64,000 nucleotides of DNA from Cytobacillus eiseniae. GTDB lineage: Bacteria; Bacillota; Bacilli; Bacillales; Cytobacillaceae. Below, in pieces: positions 1 through 9,476 of the stretch. The position numbers and the translations under genes are program-made. The stretch spans positions 97,354-161,353 of the forward strand of contig NZ_JAGIKZ010000008.1 of assembly GCF_017874625.1 (NCBI RefSeq), written 5' to 3'. Every line of letters begins with the position of its first letter. Position 1 is the stretch's first letter. The notes below the pieces were generated by a model, which was not told where the DNA came from, searched no databases, and worked only from the letters and a program-made list of their open reading frames with translations.

Positions 1-1
1 A

Positions 2-97
2 GAGGAATTCTCTAAAGTGGATGTTGAACTCGTATGGGAGCCTGCATGGACGCCTGAGAAGATGACTCCTGATGGGCTAAGGCAGATCGGCAGATAA
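2..97 (+). CDS. SufT/YitW-type metal-sulfur cluster assembly factor, C-terminal fragment
   Basis: Only the last 31 codons are in the window, read in the frame ending at TAA 95-97. The fragment contains LVWEPAWTP followed by an LRQIG end. This is the conserved C-terminal signature of the DUF59/MIP18 family (SufT, YitW, PaaD-like), which helps load iron-sulfur clusters onto apoproteins. The start and the conserved cysteine region lie outside the window, so the exact subfamily is not settled. A terminator hairpin follows at 133-166. It is read towards ypvA on the opposite strand. Confidence 0.75.
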   Translation, partial: EEFSKVDVELVWEPAWTPEKMTPDGLRQIGR

Positions 98-132
98 CAA
101 GAGAAGCTGGTTCATATAAATGATACTTATTG

Positions 133-166
133 AAAAAATCCCCTTCTTAATTCAGAGGGGATTTTT
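133..166. terminator. Bidirectional intrinsic terminator
   Basis: AAAATCCCC and GGGGATTTTT arms enclose a loop of about 13 bases, with A-run and T-run flanks on both strands. It sits between the convergent SufT-like gene and ypvA, so it can serve both. Confidence 0.75.
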
Positions 167-175
167 CAATATCTT

Positions 176-2101
176 TTATTTTACTGATATATCGCATGGA
201 AGCACATTTTTCACAGAACCAATGACTTCTTCGTTTTCATTCTCTTTCATTAAAATATGCACAACGCCTTTATCTTCATGCGTTCTAATTAATCTTCCTA
301 CTCCTTGACGCAAGCGTAGTAGCATATATGGCAGATCTACTTCTCTAAATGGATCGTTCACACCCTCACGCTTTGCTGTAAATACGGGGTCATATGGAGG
401 GAATGGCAAAGAGAAAATAATAACATTTTCTAAAGATGAGCCTGGAATATCTAACCCCTCCCATAAATGAACAGAGCATAGAACGGAATGCTCGTCATTT
501 TGAAAGCTTGATACTAATGTACTTATTTCAGCGTCGCCTTCAAAATAGATCTGGAGTGCTGTTTTTCCAGCCACATATTCCTTAAATGCAGCAAGTTCCT
601 TATGATTCGTAAATAATACTAATGCGCTTCCCTTTGATTTTTCTAGTTGCTCATGTGCATATTGCATTTTAGCAATAAGATCTGATTCTGGGAATGTCGG
701 CATCTTAATGACCATATTTTCTTCATAGTCAAACGGAGAAGAAACAGAAAATGATAAGTAATTATCAATCCCAAGACTCTTTGCCATATAATCAAATGAC
801 TTATTCTCAGATAATGTGGCGGAAGAAAAAATGAATGGCAGCTTTTGTGAAAAGACTTCTTCTCGCATAATATCTTCAACCATGCGAGGCATGATCACTA
901 AAGTTCTTTCCTCTTCACTTTCTTCAAGCCATGTAATGCCCTTTAATTCTTTTAAGAATAAAGATAAGGAATATGAAATTTGCTCTAAATATTCTTCAAC
1001 AATTTTCAAATCATACTCATTAATAACATACATTTCACTTTCAAACACTAATTCTTCTTCTAATGAACTGATGAAATCTAACAGCATTCTTCCTTCTTTG
1101 ATGACAGCAGCTGTTTTTTGAATCGTCTTCTTATCTGAGCCTGCAGAGGAAGTAGAGGCATCTGTTAAAGTAGAGAAAAATGATTCATTTTGAACGATGG
1201 CATCATCGATAATATTTAGCGTCTTCTCTCTTACATCATTTTCCATTAATCTTGTAAGGAGTGATTCCAGTGTTTGCTCTGTAAGTCGATAAGTTAAGGC
1301 TTTTTGTGAAGCATATTCGAGCAAATGCCCTTCATCAAATACGACACATGCATGATCAGGCAATAACGGTAGCTGCCCTTCTCTTTTTCTAGATTCCTTC
1401 GTCCAAATATGTTCCATATAAAAATCTTGGGAGCAAATAATAATGTCTTTCGCATTTCGATAGTAATCTCGATTTAATGTTTGTCCGCATCGGTGCCTTT
1501 TCTCACATGTAAAGCAATCCTGCAGAGGATCCCAACCAATATTCTTCCATAAATCATCAGTAAGCTCCGGAAATTCCTTGCGATCTCCATATTTTTCAAA
1601 TGATTGCATCGATGAGCCTGTATGAATAAATTCTGGTAACCTGTCATAGATTGCATTGTAAGCGTCACTATCCTCTGTAGCAATTCGGCGATCAAGCTTA
1701 TTTAAGCACAGGTACTGATCTCTTGATTTAGCGAGTCTTACATCCATAGACAAGTTAAGGGCCTGTTCAAGCTTGGCAATATCCCCTTCTTTTTTTACAA
1801 GCTGCTCAATTAATGTCTCGTCTGCACATGCGATAACAGCTGGCTTATTCACATATCTTGCATAGGCAATACAGTATAATAAATACACAAGTGTTTTACC
1901 TGTCCCGACTCCTGCTTCTGCAAAGATAACCTTCTTTTCTTTAAATGCCTTTTCAACCTGAAAGGCCATAAAGATTTGTTCATCTCTTAATTCAAAGCCT
2001 GCTTCAGGCAAAATATCGTAGAAAACATCTCCAATCCACTCGCTTAACTTCTCATAAAAGGATTCATTTTTGGATAATGCAAATGGCAATCGATTTTGCA
2101 T
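176..2101 (-). CDS. ypvA: YpvA, DinG/XPD-type ATP-dependent DNA helicase with Fe-S cysteines
   Basis: A 641-residue superfamily 2 helicase of the DinG/YoaA type. It shows a Walker A GVGTGKT (residues 64-70), a DEGH box (about 256-259) and a motif VI region with QGVGRLIR near residue 600. Cysteines at about 132, 196, 199 and 205 lie between Walker A and DEGH, where XPD/DinG proteins bind a 4Fe-4S cluster. No exonuclease domain precedes the helicase, unlike the DinG at 29609-32410. The start is supported by GGAGGGG seven bases upstream. Position next to ypsC matches B. subtilis ypvA. The role in repair or replication is inferred from the family. Confidence 0.85.
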   Translation of the reverse strand: MQNRLPFALSKNESFYEKLSEWIGDVFYDILPEAGFELRDEQIFMAFQVEKAFKEKKVIFAEAGVGTGKTLVYLLYCIAYARYVNKPAVIACADETLIEQLVKKEGDIAKLEQALNLSMDVRLAKSRDQYLCLNKLDRRIATEDSDAYNAIYDRLPEFIHTGSSMQSFEKYGDRKEFPELTDDLWKNIGWDPLQDCFTCEKRHRCGQTLNRDYYRNAKDIIICSQDFYMEHIWTKESRKREGQLPLLPDHACVVFDEGHLLEYASQKALTYRLTEQTLESLLTRLMENDVREKTLNIIDDAIVQNESFFSTLTDASTSSAGSDKKTIQKTAAVIKEGRMLLDFISSLEEELVFESEMYVINEYDLKIVEEYLEQISYSLSLFLKELKGITWLEESEEERTLVIMPRMVEDIMREEVFSQKLPFIFSSATLSENKSFDYMAKSLGIDNYLSFSVSSPFDYEENMVIKMPTFPESDLIAKMQYAHEQLEKSKGSALVLFTNHKELAAFKEYVAGKTALQIYFEGDAEISTLVSSFQNDEHSVLCSVHLWEGLDIPGSSLENVIIFSLPFPPYDPVFTAKREGVNDPFREVDLPYMLLRLRQGVGRLIRTHEDKGVVHILMKENENEEVIGSVKNVLPCDISVK

Positions 2102-2588
2102 CGTACCCCTCCGATCTAGAGCTTAGAATTAGGAGGTCAGAGAGGAATTAAGTACGGCCAATTATCCGAATTCTTCTTCCATTACTCAAAATCTCAACTT
2201 CTATTTTCTCTAGGAATTTATTTAATCTAAATCATCATATTCTCATTATTACTCTTTAAATATCTGAAGACCAACAATAATTGTATCGTATATTAGGACA
2301 GTGTCAAGCATGAACGATCATAATATGTACAACACATTTATGCAATAAAGAAATTAAAAAACTTACTCAAATTGAGTCAATTTTATAGAAAAAAGCCTTT
2401 ATTTATTATGGTCAGCTTCCCATTGTACTAAACAGATTATCATTCAATTTTTCACAATTCTCCTCTCAATCATTCCTCTATATTTATTGTCTTCTTAACT
2501 AGCAATATATGAAATAATTTGATTTATTTTTCTATACATATGTAGTATCTTTAGAGAAACGAAATAAATGAAAATGAGAGGCATGTAT
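2102..2588. other. Intergenic region, no gene seen
   Basis: An AT-rich gap of almost 490 bases between divergent ypvA and the MFS gene. It has no convincing ORF, RNA or strong hairpin. It must hold the promoters of both genes, but I could not pick a sigma-A site with confidence. Confidence 0.5.
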
Positions 2589-3800
2589 ATGTGGAAAAAT
2601 AAAAATGTCTGGATATTATTAACTGGAGAATTTATTGCTGGTTTAGGGCTATGGCTTGGAATAATTGGAAACCTTGAATTTATGCAAGAAAAGGTACCTT
2701 CTGATTTTGTTAAATCACTCATCCTTGCCGCTGGATTATTAGCGGGCATCGCAGTTGGTCCATTAGCAGGAAGATTGACAGATCAAATAAATAAGAAAAA
2801 AGTAATGCTTGTCTCTGGAGCTGTTCGAACATTCAGTGTGATTTTCATGCTAATCGCCATTTCAACTGGCTCTGTATGGTGGATGGTCGTATTTCTAGTT
2901 TTCCTCCAAGTATCTGCTGCCTTTTATTTTCCGGCATTACAAGCGGCCATTCCGCTTGTTGTAGAAGAAAAAAACTTATTGCAGATGAATGGGGTCCATA
3001 TGAATGTTTCGACATTATCCCGTGTATTAGGAACAGCTGTTGCAGGAATATTAATCGCGATCATGCCGCTTCAAGGGCTATATGAATTATCTTTAGCCGC
3101 ATATGCAATCCTATTTCTATTAACATGCTTCTTGAAAATCGATGAACAAAATAGCAAGCCTGTTCAAGCTCATTCTCTTTCTAAATCTAAATCTGGATTT
3201 AAAGATGTCTTTCCTATTATTAAGGGACTGCCCATTGTATTAATGACGCTCATCTTAACACTTGTACCGATTCTTTTTCTTGGTGGCTTTAATTTAATGG
3301 TCATTAATATTAGTGAACTCCAGGATAGCACAGCTATTAAAAGCTGGATTTATGCAACTGAAGGCATCGGTTTTATGATTGGAGCTTTCCTAGTAAAACA
3401 GATCAGTCTGAGAAGCTCTCCATACACCATTTTATTTTTATTTTCATTTGTTATTGGTTTTTCTCAAATGCTCCTATACTTTGCTACGATTCCTTTGTTA
3501 ACAGTGCTTTCGTTTTTAGTGTTTGGCTTTGCGGTTGGTTGTTTTTTCCCTACAGCTGCAACCATTTTTCAAACGAGAGTTCCAAAGGAATTTCATGGCC
3601 GCTTCTTTTCATTCCGAAACATGCTTGATCGTGTCTCATTCCAGGTCGTTTTACTTATGACTGGCTTCCTGCTTGATACGATGGGACTGCAGTTAATGGC
3701 GGTTATATTTGGCGCATTTTCTCTGTTTTTAAGTACTCTCTTCTATTTTAAATTTAAACAAGTGCGTGCAGATATGAAAGTAACAAATAATGCTTCTTAA
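2589..3800 (+). CDS. Major facilitator superfamily transporter
   Basis: About 403 residues with roughly twelve hydrophobic segments. A motif-A-like loop, GPLAGRLTDQ plus a basic INKKK stretch, follows the second membrane segment as in MFS exporters. The open frame extends to an ATG at 2568, but GAGAGG at 2576-2581 is correctly spaced for ATG 2589, giving the N-terminus MWKNKNVW, so that start is chosen. The general shape (two six-helix halves, central loop near residues 190-205) fits drug or metabolite efflux carriers of the MFS_1 or MFS_3 type. Substrate cannot be told. It is a single gene followed by a strong terminator and is not part of the conserved ypvA-ypsC order, so it may be an insertion. 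Confidence 0.8.
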   Translation: MWKNKNVWILLTGEFIAGLGLWLGIIGNLEFMQEKVPSDFVKSLILAAGLLAGIAVGPLAGRLTDQINKKKVMLVSGAVRTFSVIFMLIAISTGSVWWMVVFLVFLQVSAAFYFPALQAAIPLVVEEKNLLQMNGVHMNVSTLSRVLGTAVAGILIAIMPLQGLYELSLAAYAILFLLTCFLKIDEQNSKPVQAHSLSKSKSGFKDVFPIIKGLPIVLMTLILTLVPILFLGGFNLMVINISELQDSTAIKSWIYATEGIGFMIGAFLVKQISLRSSPYTILFLFSFVIGFSQMLLYFATIPLLTVLSFLVFGFAVGCFFPTAATIFQTRVPKEFHGRFFSFRNMLDRVSFQVVLLMTGFLLDTMGLQLMAVIFGAFSLFLSTLFYFKFKQVRADMKVTNNAS

Positions 3801-3839
3801 TAGCGATAGAATCAGCGGAATTTCATCTTTCTAGTCAAG

Positions 3840-3877
3840 AAAAATCCCCATTAGCCTTGTTGTTAATGGGGATTTTT
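3840..3877. terminator. Bidirectional intrinsic terminator
   Basis: A long perfect stem, AAAAATCCCCATTA paired with TAATGGGGATTTTT, lies between the convergent MFS gene and the small minus-strand gene. Both strands have a T-run. Confidence 0.85.
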
Positions 3878-3886
3878 CTGTCATCA

Positions 3887-4057
3887 TTATTTATGTAAGG
3901 ATGAAAGTGAATAGCTCAGTGCTTGCTGGAGTTCATTTTGTGCCTTTTGGAGCTGCTCAAGCGCAGATGCTGAAAAATCCTGCTCACTCATAAGCGCTTC
4001 TACTTTATCACTTAAGGATTGCGAAATTTGATTAAAATCAATCTTTGAACGATACAT
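3887..4057 (-). CDS. Small uncharacterised protein in the yptA position
   Basis: A 56-residue acidic and helical protein starting MYRSKIDF, with Gln/Ser/Leu-rich heptad-like spacing suggesting a short coiled coil. An upstream in-frame start would place the ribosome site inside the gene. AGGGGG seven bases before ATG 4057 decides the start used here. No domain is recognised. B. subtilis has a small gene (yptA) between ypsC and ypvA and this could be its counterpart, but I cannot confirm homology from memory of the sequence. It has its own strong ribosome site and a terminator directly downstream. Confidence 0.55.
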   Translation of the reverse strand: MYRSKIDFNQISQSLSDKVEALMSEQDFSASALEQLQKAQNELQQALSYSLSSLHK

Positions 4058-4180
4058 GATAATCCCCCTGACCATTTTTGATATAAAGATATGATATTCA
4101 TACTCAAGGGAAATTATGCTTTCGTAAAAAGTCCAAGAACATTAATTTAATAAATCATCCATTCATTCCTTTTAAACAGC

Positions 4181-4203
4181 AAAAAACCCTGTTTCCAGGG
4201 TTT
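4181..4203 (-). terminator. Terminator of ypsC
   Basis: On the minus strand AAACCCTG and CAGGGTTT flank a four-base loop and run into TTTTTT. The hairpin begins at the ypsC stop codon. Confidence 0.75.
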
Positions 4204-5335
4204 ATTTCATTTTAGGCGGGCGCTTTCCCCAATATTGATAATAATCTGTTCGAATGAAGCCATTGAATAGTTTTCGCTTTTTAGTAGCGGGCTTGCCATA
4301 ATATTGTTCAAATTGTTCATTTGAAGTTAGGATGTAGATGGACCATGTGTCGAGCGGGGCAAATGCTGCACCCATTTCTGCATACATCTTTTGCACAGCC
4401 TCTTTATCACCCAGTCTTTCACCATATGGCGGATTGCCAACAATAACACCGTTTTCCTTCATTGTTGTAAAATCTCTCACTTGCATTTGCTTGAATTGGA
4501 TTAAGTCTCCTAGTCCTGCTTCAAAGGCATTTTCTTCAGCAATTTTCACCATGCGGTGATCGATATCAGTGCCTGTAATATCAAGAGGCTGGTCATAATT
4601 TGCAAGGTCCTCTGTTTCCATTCTTGCTTCTTCCCATACTTTCTCTGGAACCCAATGCCAGCTTTCAGAAACAAACTCACGATTGAAGCCAGGAGCAATA
4701 TTTTGCCCAATTAATGAAGCTTCAATTGGAATGGTTCCTGAACCACAGAATGGGTCAACAAATGGCTTGTCCGCTGTCCAATTCGTTAGCATAACAAGTG
4801 CTGCAGCAAGAGTTTCCTTTAGTGGTGCCTCTCCTTGTCCAGCACGATAGCCACGTTTATGTAAACCGCTCCCACTTGCATCGATTGTTAATAATGCCAT
4901 ATCTTTATGAAGTGCCACTTCAATTTTGAACAGGGGCCCGTTTTCATCAAACCAGCCTGTTTTTTTATAATGCATTCTCATTCTTTCAACAATTGCCTTT
5001 TTAACAATTGCCTGGCAGTCAGAAACACTGAATAGCTTTGATTTAACTGATTTGCCTGCAACAGGAAACTCTGCATTCTCAGGCAAAAAGTGTTCCCAAG
5101 GCAATGCTTTTGTCTTTTCAAAAAGTTCATCAAAAGTAGTTGCTTTAAACTCGCCCACCTTTATTTTAATCCGATCCGCCGTCCGCAGCCAAAGATTTGA
5201 GCGAGCAATGGCTAGCGCATCTCCTTTGTAAGAAATTCTTCCATTCTCAACTTCACATTCATACCCTAGATCTCTTACTTCCTTTGCAACAAGTGCTTCT
5301 AGACCCATTGCTGATGTAGCAATTAATTCAAACAT
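4202..5335 (-). CDS. ypsC: YpsC, THUMP-domain class I RNA methyltransferase (RlmL-like)
   Basis: 377 residues. The N-terminal part (about 1-155) is a ferredoxin-like plus THUMP RNA-binding region. The C-terminal Rossmann methyltransferase has DPFCGSG (194-200) for SAM binding and NPPY (301-304), the signature of N-methylation of bases. It corresponds to the N2-guanine methyltransferase half of E. coli RlmL and to B. subtilis YpsC, so 23S rRNA is the probable substrate. AAGGGTG precedes the start. It lies 10 bases downstream of the GGDEF-EAL gene, so the two may be co-transcribed. Confidence 0.88.
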   Translation of the reverse strand: MFELIATSAMGLEALVAKEVRDLGYECEVENGRISYKGDALAIARSNLWLRTADRIKIKVGEFKATTFDELFEKTKALPWEHFLPENAEFPVAGKSVKSKLFSVSDCQAIVKKAIVERMRMHYKKTGWFDENGPLFKIEVALHKDMALLTIDASGSGLHKRGYRAGQGEAPLKETLAAALVMLTNWTADKPFVDPFCGSGTIPIEASLIGQNIAPGFNREFVSESWHWVPEKVWEEARMETEDLANYDQPLDITGTDIDHRMVKIAEENAFEAGLGDLIQFKQMQVRDFTTMKENGVIVGNPPYGERLGDKEAVQKMYAEMGAAFAPLDTWSIYILTSNEQFEQYYGKPATKKRKLFNGFIRTDYYQYWGKRPPKMK

Positions 5336-5345
5336 AGTTTCACCC

Positions 5346-7061
5346 TTAATTTAATTGTTCTCCATCCCAGCATTGTAAAAATTCAAGCAGCTTATTAGCA
5401 GGGAGTGGCTTCGTTATATAATACCCTTGGATCAAATCACATGATTCCTTTTTTAGGAGATCATATTGTTTCTTACTTTCTACCCCTTCAGCAACAACCT
5501 TTAAATGCAAGCGCTGTGCCATCATTATGATCGCTTCAACAATCGAACTATCATCCTTATATGCTGACACACCTTTGATAAAACTTTGATCAATTTTTAG
5601 TGTATCAAGTGGGAACCGATTTAAATAACTAAGAGATGAGTAGCCGGTACCAAAATCATCAATCGATAACTTAATCCCGAGCTGCTTAAGCTTTACTAAT
5701 TTATTTACAGTTTCTACTGCATTCGGCATAATCATACTTTCAGTAAGCTCTAATTCAATTTGATGGGTGCTTACATTCATTTTTTGAAATAGGTCATTCA
5801 TCGACTTTACGAATCCTACTTGATTGAAGTGAACAGCAGAAACATTAATTGCCATCCTTATTTTTGGAAAGCCATTTAATTGAAAGTAGATTAAATCTTC
5901 ACATGCTTTTTGAATAATCCACTCGCTGATTGGAATGATTAATCCTGTTTCCTCTGCAATTTGTATAAATTCAGATGGAGAAATTTCTCCAAGTTCCTTG
6001 TGCTTCCATCTTGCGAGGGCTTCAACACTAACAATCTCATTTGACTTCGTATCAACAATTGGCTGATAGACAAGATATAATTCATTGTGATCAATTGCTT
6101 TACGTAATTTCATTTCTAGAAGCATCCGTCTTGATTCATTCTGATGCATTTCTTCCTGGTATAGCTCATATTGATTTTTCCCGCTTGCTTTTGCCTCATA
6201 CATGGCCTTATCTGCATTTCTCAGTAATGCACTCATATCCTTGCCATCTAACGGATACAGGCTAATCCCGATGCTCGATGTCACATACACTTCATTCTTT
6301 TCGATTAAAAAGGATGTGGAGAGGGCATCAATAATTTTTTCAGCAACGCGAACCGCTTCTTTTGGATGTTTAAGGTTTGGGAGAATAATGACGAATTCAT
6401 CTCCTCCAAGCCTAGCAATCATATCTTTATTTTTCAATAGTGTTTTTAACCTTGCTGATACTTGCTTTAAGATCATATCCCCATAATTATGTCCAAGTGT
6501 GTCATTAATTTGTTTAAATCGATCTAAATCAAGAAAAAGGAGAGCTAATTGCTGATTATATTTCTCAGCTGTTTGGATTAGCCCTTCTAATCGCTTATTT
6601 AAACTATATCGATTAGCCACACCAGTTAATGAATCAAAATGAGCTAAATATCTTAACTGCTTCTCAGAATGTTTCTGGTCTGAAATATCACTAAACACAC
6701 CAACAAAATTGATTACATTCCCTAATTCATCAACAATCTTGCTAATTGTTAGCCATTCTGGATAGACTTCTTCATTTTTGCGTTTATTCCAAATCTCGCC
6801 TTTCCAGCTACCTGTTTCCTTAATTTGTTTCCACATTAAATGATAAAACTCTTTATCATGTATGCCAGATTGAAGAATACTTGGATTATTTCCAATTGCT
6901 TCTTCTGCACTGTAGCCTGTAACGATTTCAAATGCGGGATTTACAGCTAAAATTCTTCCATGGGCATCTGTAATCATAACCCCTTCACTCGAATTCTCCA
7001 ATACTTTTAATGCAATTTTTATAACATTTGTTGCATCTAATTGTTTTAATAACCCTATCAT
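5346..7061 (-). CDS. PAS-GGDEF-EAL cyclic-di-GMP signalling protein
   Basis: 571 residues: a PAS domain (about 15-130) with the usual DAxGxIxxVN motif and a PAC end, a diguanylate cyclase domain with intact GGDEF (219-223), and an EAL phosphodiesterase domain (EAL at 347-349). The EAL catalytic set looks complete: NVSA, ELTES, DDFGTG, LKID and AEGVE are all present. The inhibitory I-site upstream of GGDEF reads KNKD, not RxxD, so product inhibition may be weak. No membrane segment or signal peptide is seen, so it is probably cytosolic. Both making and degrading c-di-GMP are possible; the net activity cannot be predicted. It sits between rnpB and ypsC, where B. subtilis has no such gene, so it is an insertion relative to that order. 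Confidence 0.9.
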   Translation of the reverse strand: MIGLLKQLDATNVIKIALKVLENSSEGVMITDAHGRILAVNPAFEIVTGYSAEEAIGNNPSILQSGIHDKEFYHLMWKQIKETGSWKGEIWNKRKNEEVYPEWLTISKIVDELGNVINFVGVFSDISDQKHSEKQLRYLAHFDSLTGVANRYSLNKRLEGLIQTAEKYNQQLALLFLDLDRFKQINDTLGHNYGDMILKQVSARLKTLLKNKDMIARLGGDEFVIILPNLKHPKEAVRVAEKIIDALSTSFLIEKNEVYVTSSIGISLYPLDGKDMSALLRNADKAMYEAKASGKNQYELYQEEMHQNESRRMLLEMKLRKAIDHNELYLVYQPIVDTKSNEIVSVEALARWKHKELGEISPSEFIQIAEETGLIIPISEWIIQKACEDLIYFQLNGFPKIRMAINVSAVHFNQVGFVKSMNDLFQKMNVSTHQIELELTESMIMPNAVETVNKLVKLKQLGIKLSIDDFGTGYSSLSYLNRFPLDTLKIDQSFIKGVSAYKDDSSIVEAIIMMAQRLHLKVVAEGVESKKQYDLLKKESCDLIQGYYITKPLPANKLLEFLQCWDGEQLN

Positions 7062-7168
7062 GCTGTATTCATCCTTATATAATTAAAATTGCTAATGAGT
7101 TTCCTCTATCATCGTGTTATAAATGTCATCTAATTTATAATAAATCTAATTTGGAGTAAATACAAGAA

Positions 7169-7192
7169 AGCTCTCCTTAAAAAAGGAGAGCT
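7169..7192 (-). terminator. Terminator downstream of rnpB
   Basis: AGCTCTCCTT and AAGGAGAGCT arms with a four-base loop. On the minus strand the hairpin is followed by TTCTTGT. It lies about 24 bases beyond the RNase P RNA 3' end. Confidence 0.7.
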
Positions 7193-7215
7193 ACGCACAT
7201 ATTTCATAATTTATT

Positions 7216-7635
7216 CACTAATAACGTTCTGTAAGCCATGTTTTGTTCCTTTGTACTGCAATCGACCAATGGCCTCGTACAAAAGCGGTAATCATCTATC
7301 TACAGATTAGATTAATCTGTCCTTCTCCTTGTTCATTTCCGCAGAGAAAGTGCCCCTACCATTATTTGGGTTTCTCGCTCGTGGGGTTTACCTCGTTCCA
7401 CCCTTTTCATTTCTGAAAAGGCTCCGTCACTGTGGCACTTTCAAGGTATTCATGCCATATCCTCTAAAGGACTTAGGCATTTTCCCTGCCGTCAATCAGA
7501 GCTATGCTCCAACTGCCCTAGCTTATGAATTCACTAGGCACGATCACTACACGCATCTCAGCCTGTGCGAGCATGGACTTTCCTCTACAATGCAGCAATA
7601 TGCTCATTACAGCGATTACCCGAACGTCATTAATG
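7216..7635 (-). ncRNA. rnpB: RNase P RNA, Bacillus type B
   Basis: The catalytic RNA of RNase P, which removes tRNA 5' leaders. The minus strand carries the universal core elements: ACGTTCGGGTAATCGCTG near the 5' end, GAGGAAAGTCCATGCTCGC, GAAAGTGCCACAGTGAC, GGTAAACCCC with CGAGCGAGAAACCCAA, GTAGATAGATGAT and ATGGCTTACAGAACGTT at the 3' end. Ends are set by the P1 helix: CATTAATGACGTTC (7622-7635) pairs with GAACGTTATTAGTG (7216-7229). The length of about 420 fits type B. Open frames crossing it, such as 7329-7673 on the plus strand, are spurious. Confidence 0.96.
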
Positions 7636-7707
7636 AGTACAAAGGTTATTATATGCAACTTTGCATCAGATAGCAATGGTTTTCAATTGAAAACATAGTA
7701 ATTTCTG

Positions 7708-8007
7708 TTATTCGTATAATTTACTTCCAAAAACATGTTTCTCTAGATTTGATAAACGTTTTAAAATGTCGAAGTTTGTCGTGCCTGCTGTTTGTGCTGT
7801 TGGCCGTCTTGAAGCATCGTCTAGCTGTTTTTTTAATTTCAGATTTTCGTGTTGTAAATCTTCAATTTCCTGACTAAATGCTTCATAGTCCTTAATAATT
7901 AAATCCAAAAATTTGTCTACATCCTCTGGCTTATAGCCTCTCATTGCTGATTTAAATTCTTTTTCTAAAATATCTTTTGCCGTTAAATTTCTTTTATCTG
8001 TCTGCAT
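7708..8007 (-). CDS. gpsB: GpsB, DivIVA-like cell division and PBP1 regulator
   Basis: 99 residues from ATG 8007, decided by GGGGTGAG just upstream; a longer frame would begin inside that site. The N-terminal DivIVA-like domain contains [11 protein letters not shown] and [13 protein letters not shown], followed by a coiled coil (about 35-65) and the short C-terminal [16 protein letters not shown] trimer region. GpsB helps shuttle the class A penicillin-binding protein between septum and side wall. Its partner PonA is encoded in this window at 22703-25282. The gene lies between ypsA and rnpB, as in B. subtilis. Confidence 0.93.
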   Translation of the reverse strand: MQTDKRNLTAKDILEKEFKSAMRGYKPEDVDKFLDLIIKDYEAFSQEIEDLQHENLKLKKQLDDASRRPTAQTAGTTNFDILKRLSNLEKHVFGSKLYE

Positions 8008-8163
8008 TATACTCACCCCAATATACACCAATCAATATTCATATTTTTTCAGAGATATGCATTTTTGTCAATTTTCTTCTACAAGTAATGAGGAAGTTTC
8101 TTGACCATTTTCATCTATTTTCAAAGAATATTCCCAATTTGCTAATTAAGATTAAGTTTGTAA

Positions 8164-8384
8164 AGGTTGATTTCCGCGTACGTGTGCTCCCTTCCGCCGG
8201 GGGGGGGCTGCTTTAGCCTCCTCGGAGCAATCACTCCTGCTTAGGTCTCAGCTGTCCCACGCATCCCGCTGGACATTGAATTGGCTCCTTAGAATTCACA
8301 CCGCACGAAGGAAATGCGACAGCATTTTCGAGGATCTCGCACCTTCCGCTCCAATCAACCAACCTTGTTATTCAAACAGTCATT
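8164..8384 (+). repeat. Interspersed repeat family 3, copy a
   Basis: About 220 bases in the ypsA-gpsB gap (8032-8390) match 50242-50474 in the same orientation. Shared blocks include TTCACACCGCAC, TTTTCGAGGATCTCGCACC, GACATTGAAT and AACCAACCT. Base composition is more GC-rich than the flanks, with a run of nine G near 8198. No coding potential is visible. The rest of the gap is plain AT-rich sequence. Confidence 0.7.
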
Positions 8385-8390
8385 CAAACA

Positions 8391-8957
8391 TTAATAAAAA
8401 TCCTGCTCATTCATTTGTTCGTCTTCAACAAGAACTTGTAAATCATAAAAGGTAATTACGTGAATATTATAATTCGTTTTTTCCTGTTTTTTCTTTGCTG
8501 CCTCTAATAAAAACTTAGGACTTCCCTCATTCTCTGGATCATAAAATAGTAAGAGAACATCACTTTTTTCTACAAGAAATTGGTTTTTCAATCGAAGCTG
8601 CCAAGGATTTTCGTATGGTTTTCGGGAAACGGAATCCACAAAATCCGCTTGAGATAGAATGAATTCATACCATTCTTTATTAGCTTCTTTCCACGACTCT
8701 TCTTGATTTAAAAAAGGAGTAATGACCCCAAGCTGTAGTGCTGGATAGTCCTCTACTTGCAAATCAAACACAACCTCTGCAGCCCATAATTCTGTACCTA
8801 ATTGACCACTAATTATGACCCATTCGAGTCCTTCCTCCAACAATGTCAGAAGCTGATTCTTAATGGCCTTTTTTATATAAGCAACTGCTGGATCATCCAT
8901 TTTAAAAATTCCGATTTCATGTGGCTTATAACCAGAAATAATTGCAATCTTTGTCAA
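8391..8957 (-). CDS. ypsA: YpsA, DUF1273/SLOG-family protein
   Basis: 188 residues, full length for the YpsA family. It starts [17 protein letters not shown], and a SGQLGTE stretch follows the second strand, corresponding to the glycine-rich nucleotide-binding loop of the SLOG (SMF/DprA/LOG-like) fold. The start is a TTG at 8957 with GAGAGGA eight bases upstream. In B. subtilis and S. aureus YpsA has been linked to cell division inhibition when overproduced; the ligand is not known. Its position next to gpsB is the usual one in Bacilli. Confidence 0.9.
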   Translation of the reverse strand: MTKIAIISGYKPHEIGIFKMDDPAVAYIKKAIKNQLLTLLEEGLEWVIISGQLGTELWAAEVVFDLQVEDYPALQLGVITPFLNQEESWKEANKEWYEFILSQADFVDSVSRKPYENPWQLRLKNQFLVEKSDVLLLFYDPENEGSPKFLLEAAKKKQEKTNYNIHVITFYDLQVLVEDEQMNEQDFY

Positions 8958-9082
8958 TATGTAGATCCTCTCTATAGTATACTGATTTTGTTACGAAATT
9001 ACCTATCAATTCATTCAATAATGATTCCCCATATGCATGTACGAAATAATCGAACAAATCATCTGCTACAGCTTAAATTGAA

Positions 9083-9105
9083 GACAAGGGCATTACGCCC
9101 TTGCC
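9083..9105 (-). terminator. Probable terminator of cotD
   Basis: CAAGGGC and GCCCTTG arms around a five-base loop, followed on the minus strand by TCTTCAATTT. The T-tract is weak. Confidence 0.5.
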
Positions 9106-9121
9106 GTGATCATAAATCGTA

Positions 9122-9439
9122 TTATCTACCAAAGAAACCTGGTCTTGGTACACCAAAGCCTCCACCGACTGGTCCGCCAAAACCACCACCAACAGGTCCA
9201 CCGAAACCACCAGGAGCTTGCCCCCCACCAGCAACAAACTGCTGATTAGTTACTTGAGTAACATTCGAGTTTGTGTGTGGGAAATAGTGCTGGTGCTGAA
9301 AGTTAACATGGTTAACCGTAGTCGTATGAGTTGGATGAATATGTGGAACAATATTATTTTGGAACGTGTTGTTTACACAGCATTTTGTTGGATGAACAAT
9401 TGCTGGCAATACATTTGTTGTTTTTGGTCCGCAATGCAT
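9122..9439 (-). CDS. cotD: CotD-family spore coat protein
   Basis: 105 residues from ATG 9439, placed by AAAGGGG eight bases upstream. The N-terminus MHCGPK and the VLPAIVHPTKCCVNNTF stretch are typical of CotD. The middle is rich in His, Asn and Thr, and the C-terminus is a Gly/Pro-rich tail with a duplicated GGPVGGGFG unit. CotD belongs to the inner spore coat and is made in the mother cell late in sporulation. A candidate sigma-K promoter lies at 9477-9504. Position between ypsA and mrfB matches B. subtilis. Confidence 0.9.
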   Translation of the reverse strand: MHCGPKTTNVLPAIVHPTKCCVNNTFQNNIVPHIHPTHTTTVNHVNFQHQHYFPHTNSNVTQVTNQQFVAGGGQAPGGFGGPVGGGFGGPVGGGFGVPRPGFFGR

Positions 9440-9476
9440 TTGAAGATCCCCTTTCATCATAGTTTATTTACATTAA

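Noticed and set aside
7329..7673. A 114-codon plus-strand frame
   Set aside because: It lies over the RNase P RNA, which is clearly identified on the other strand.
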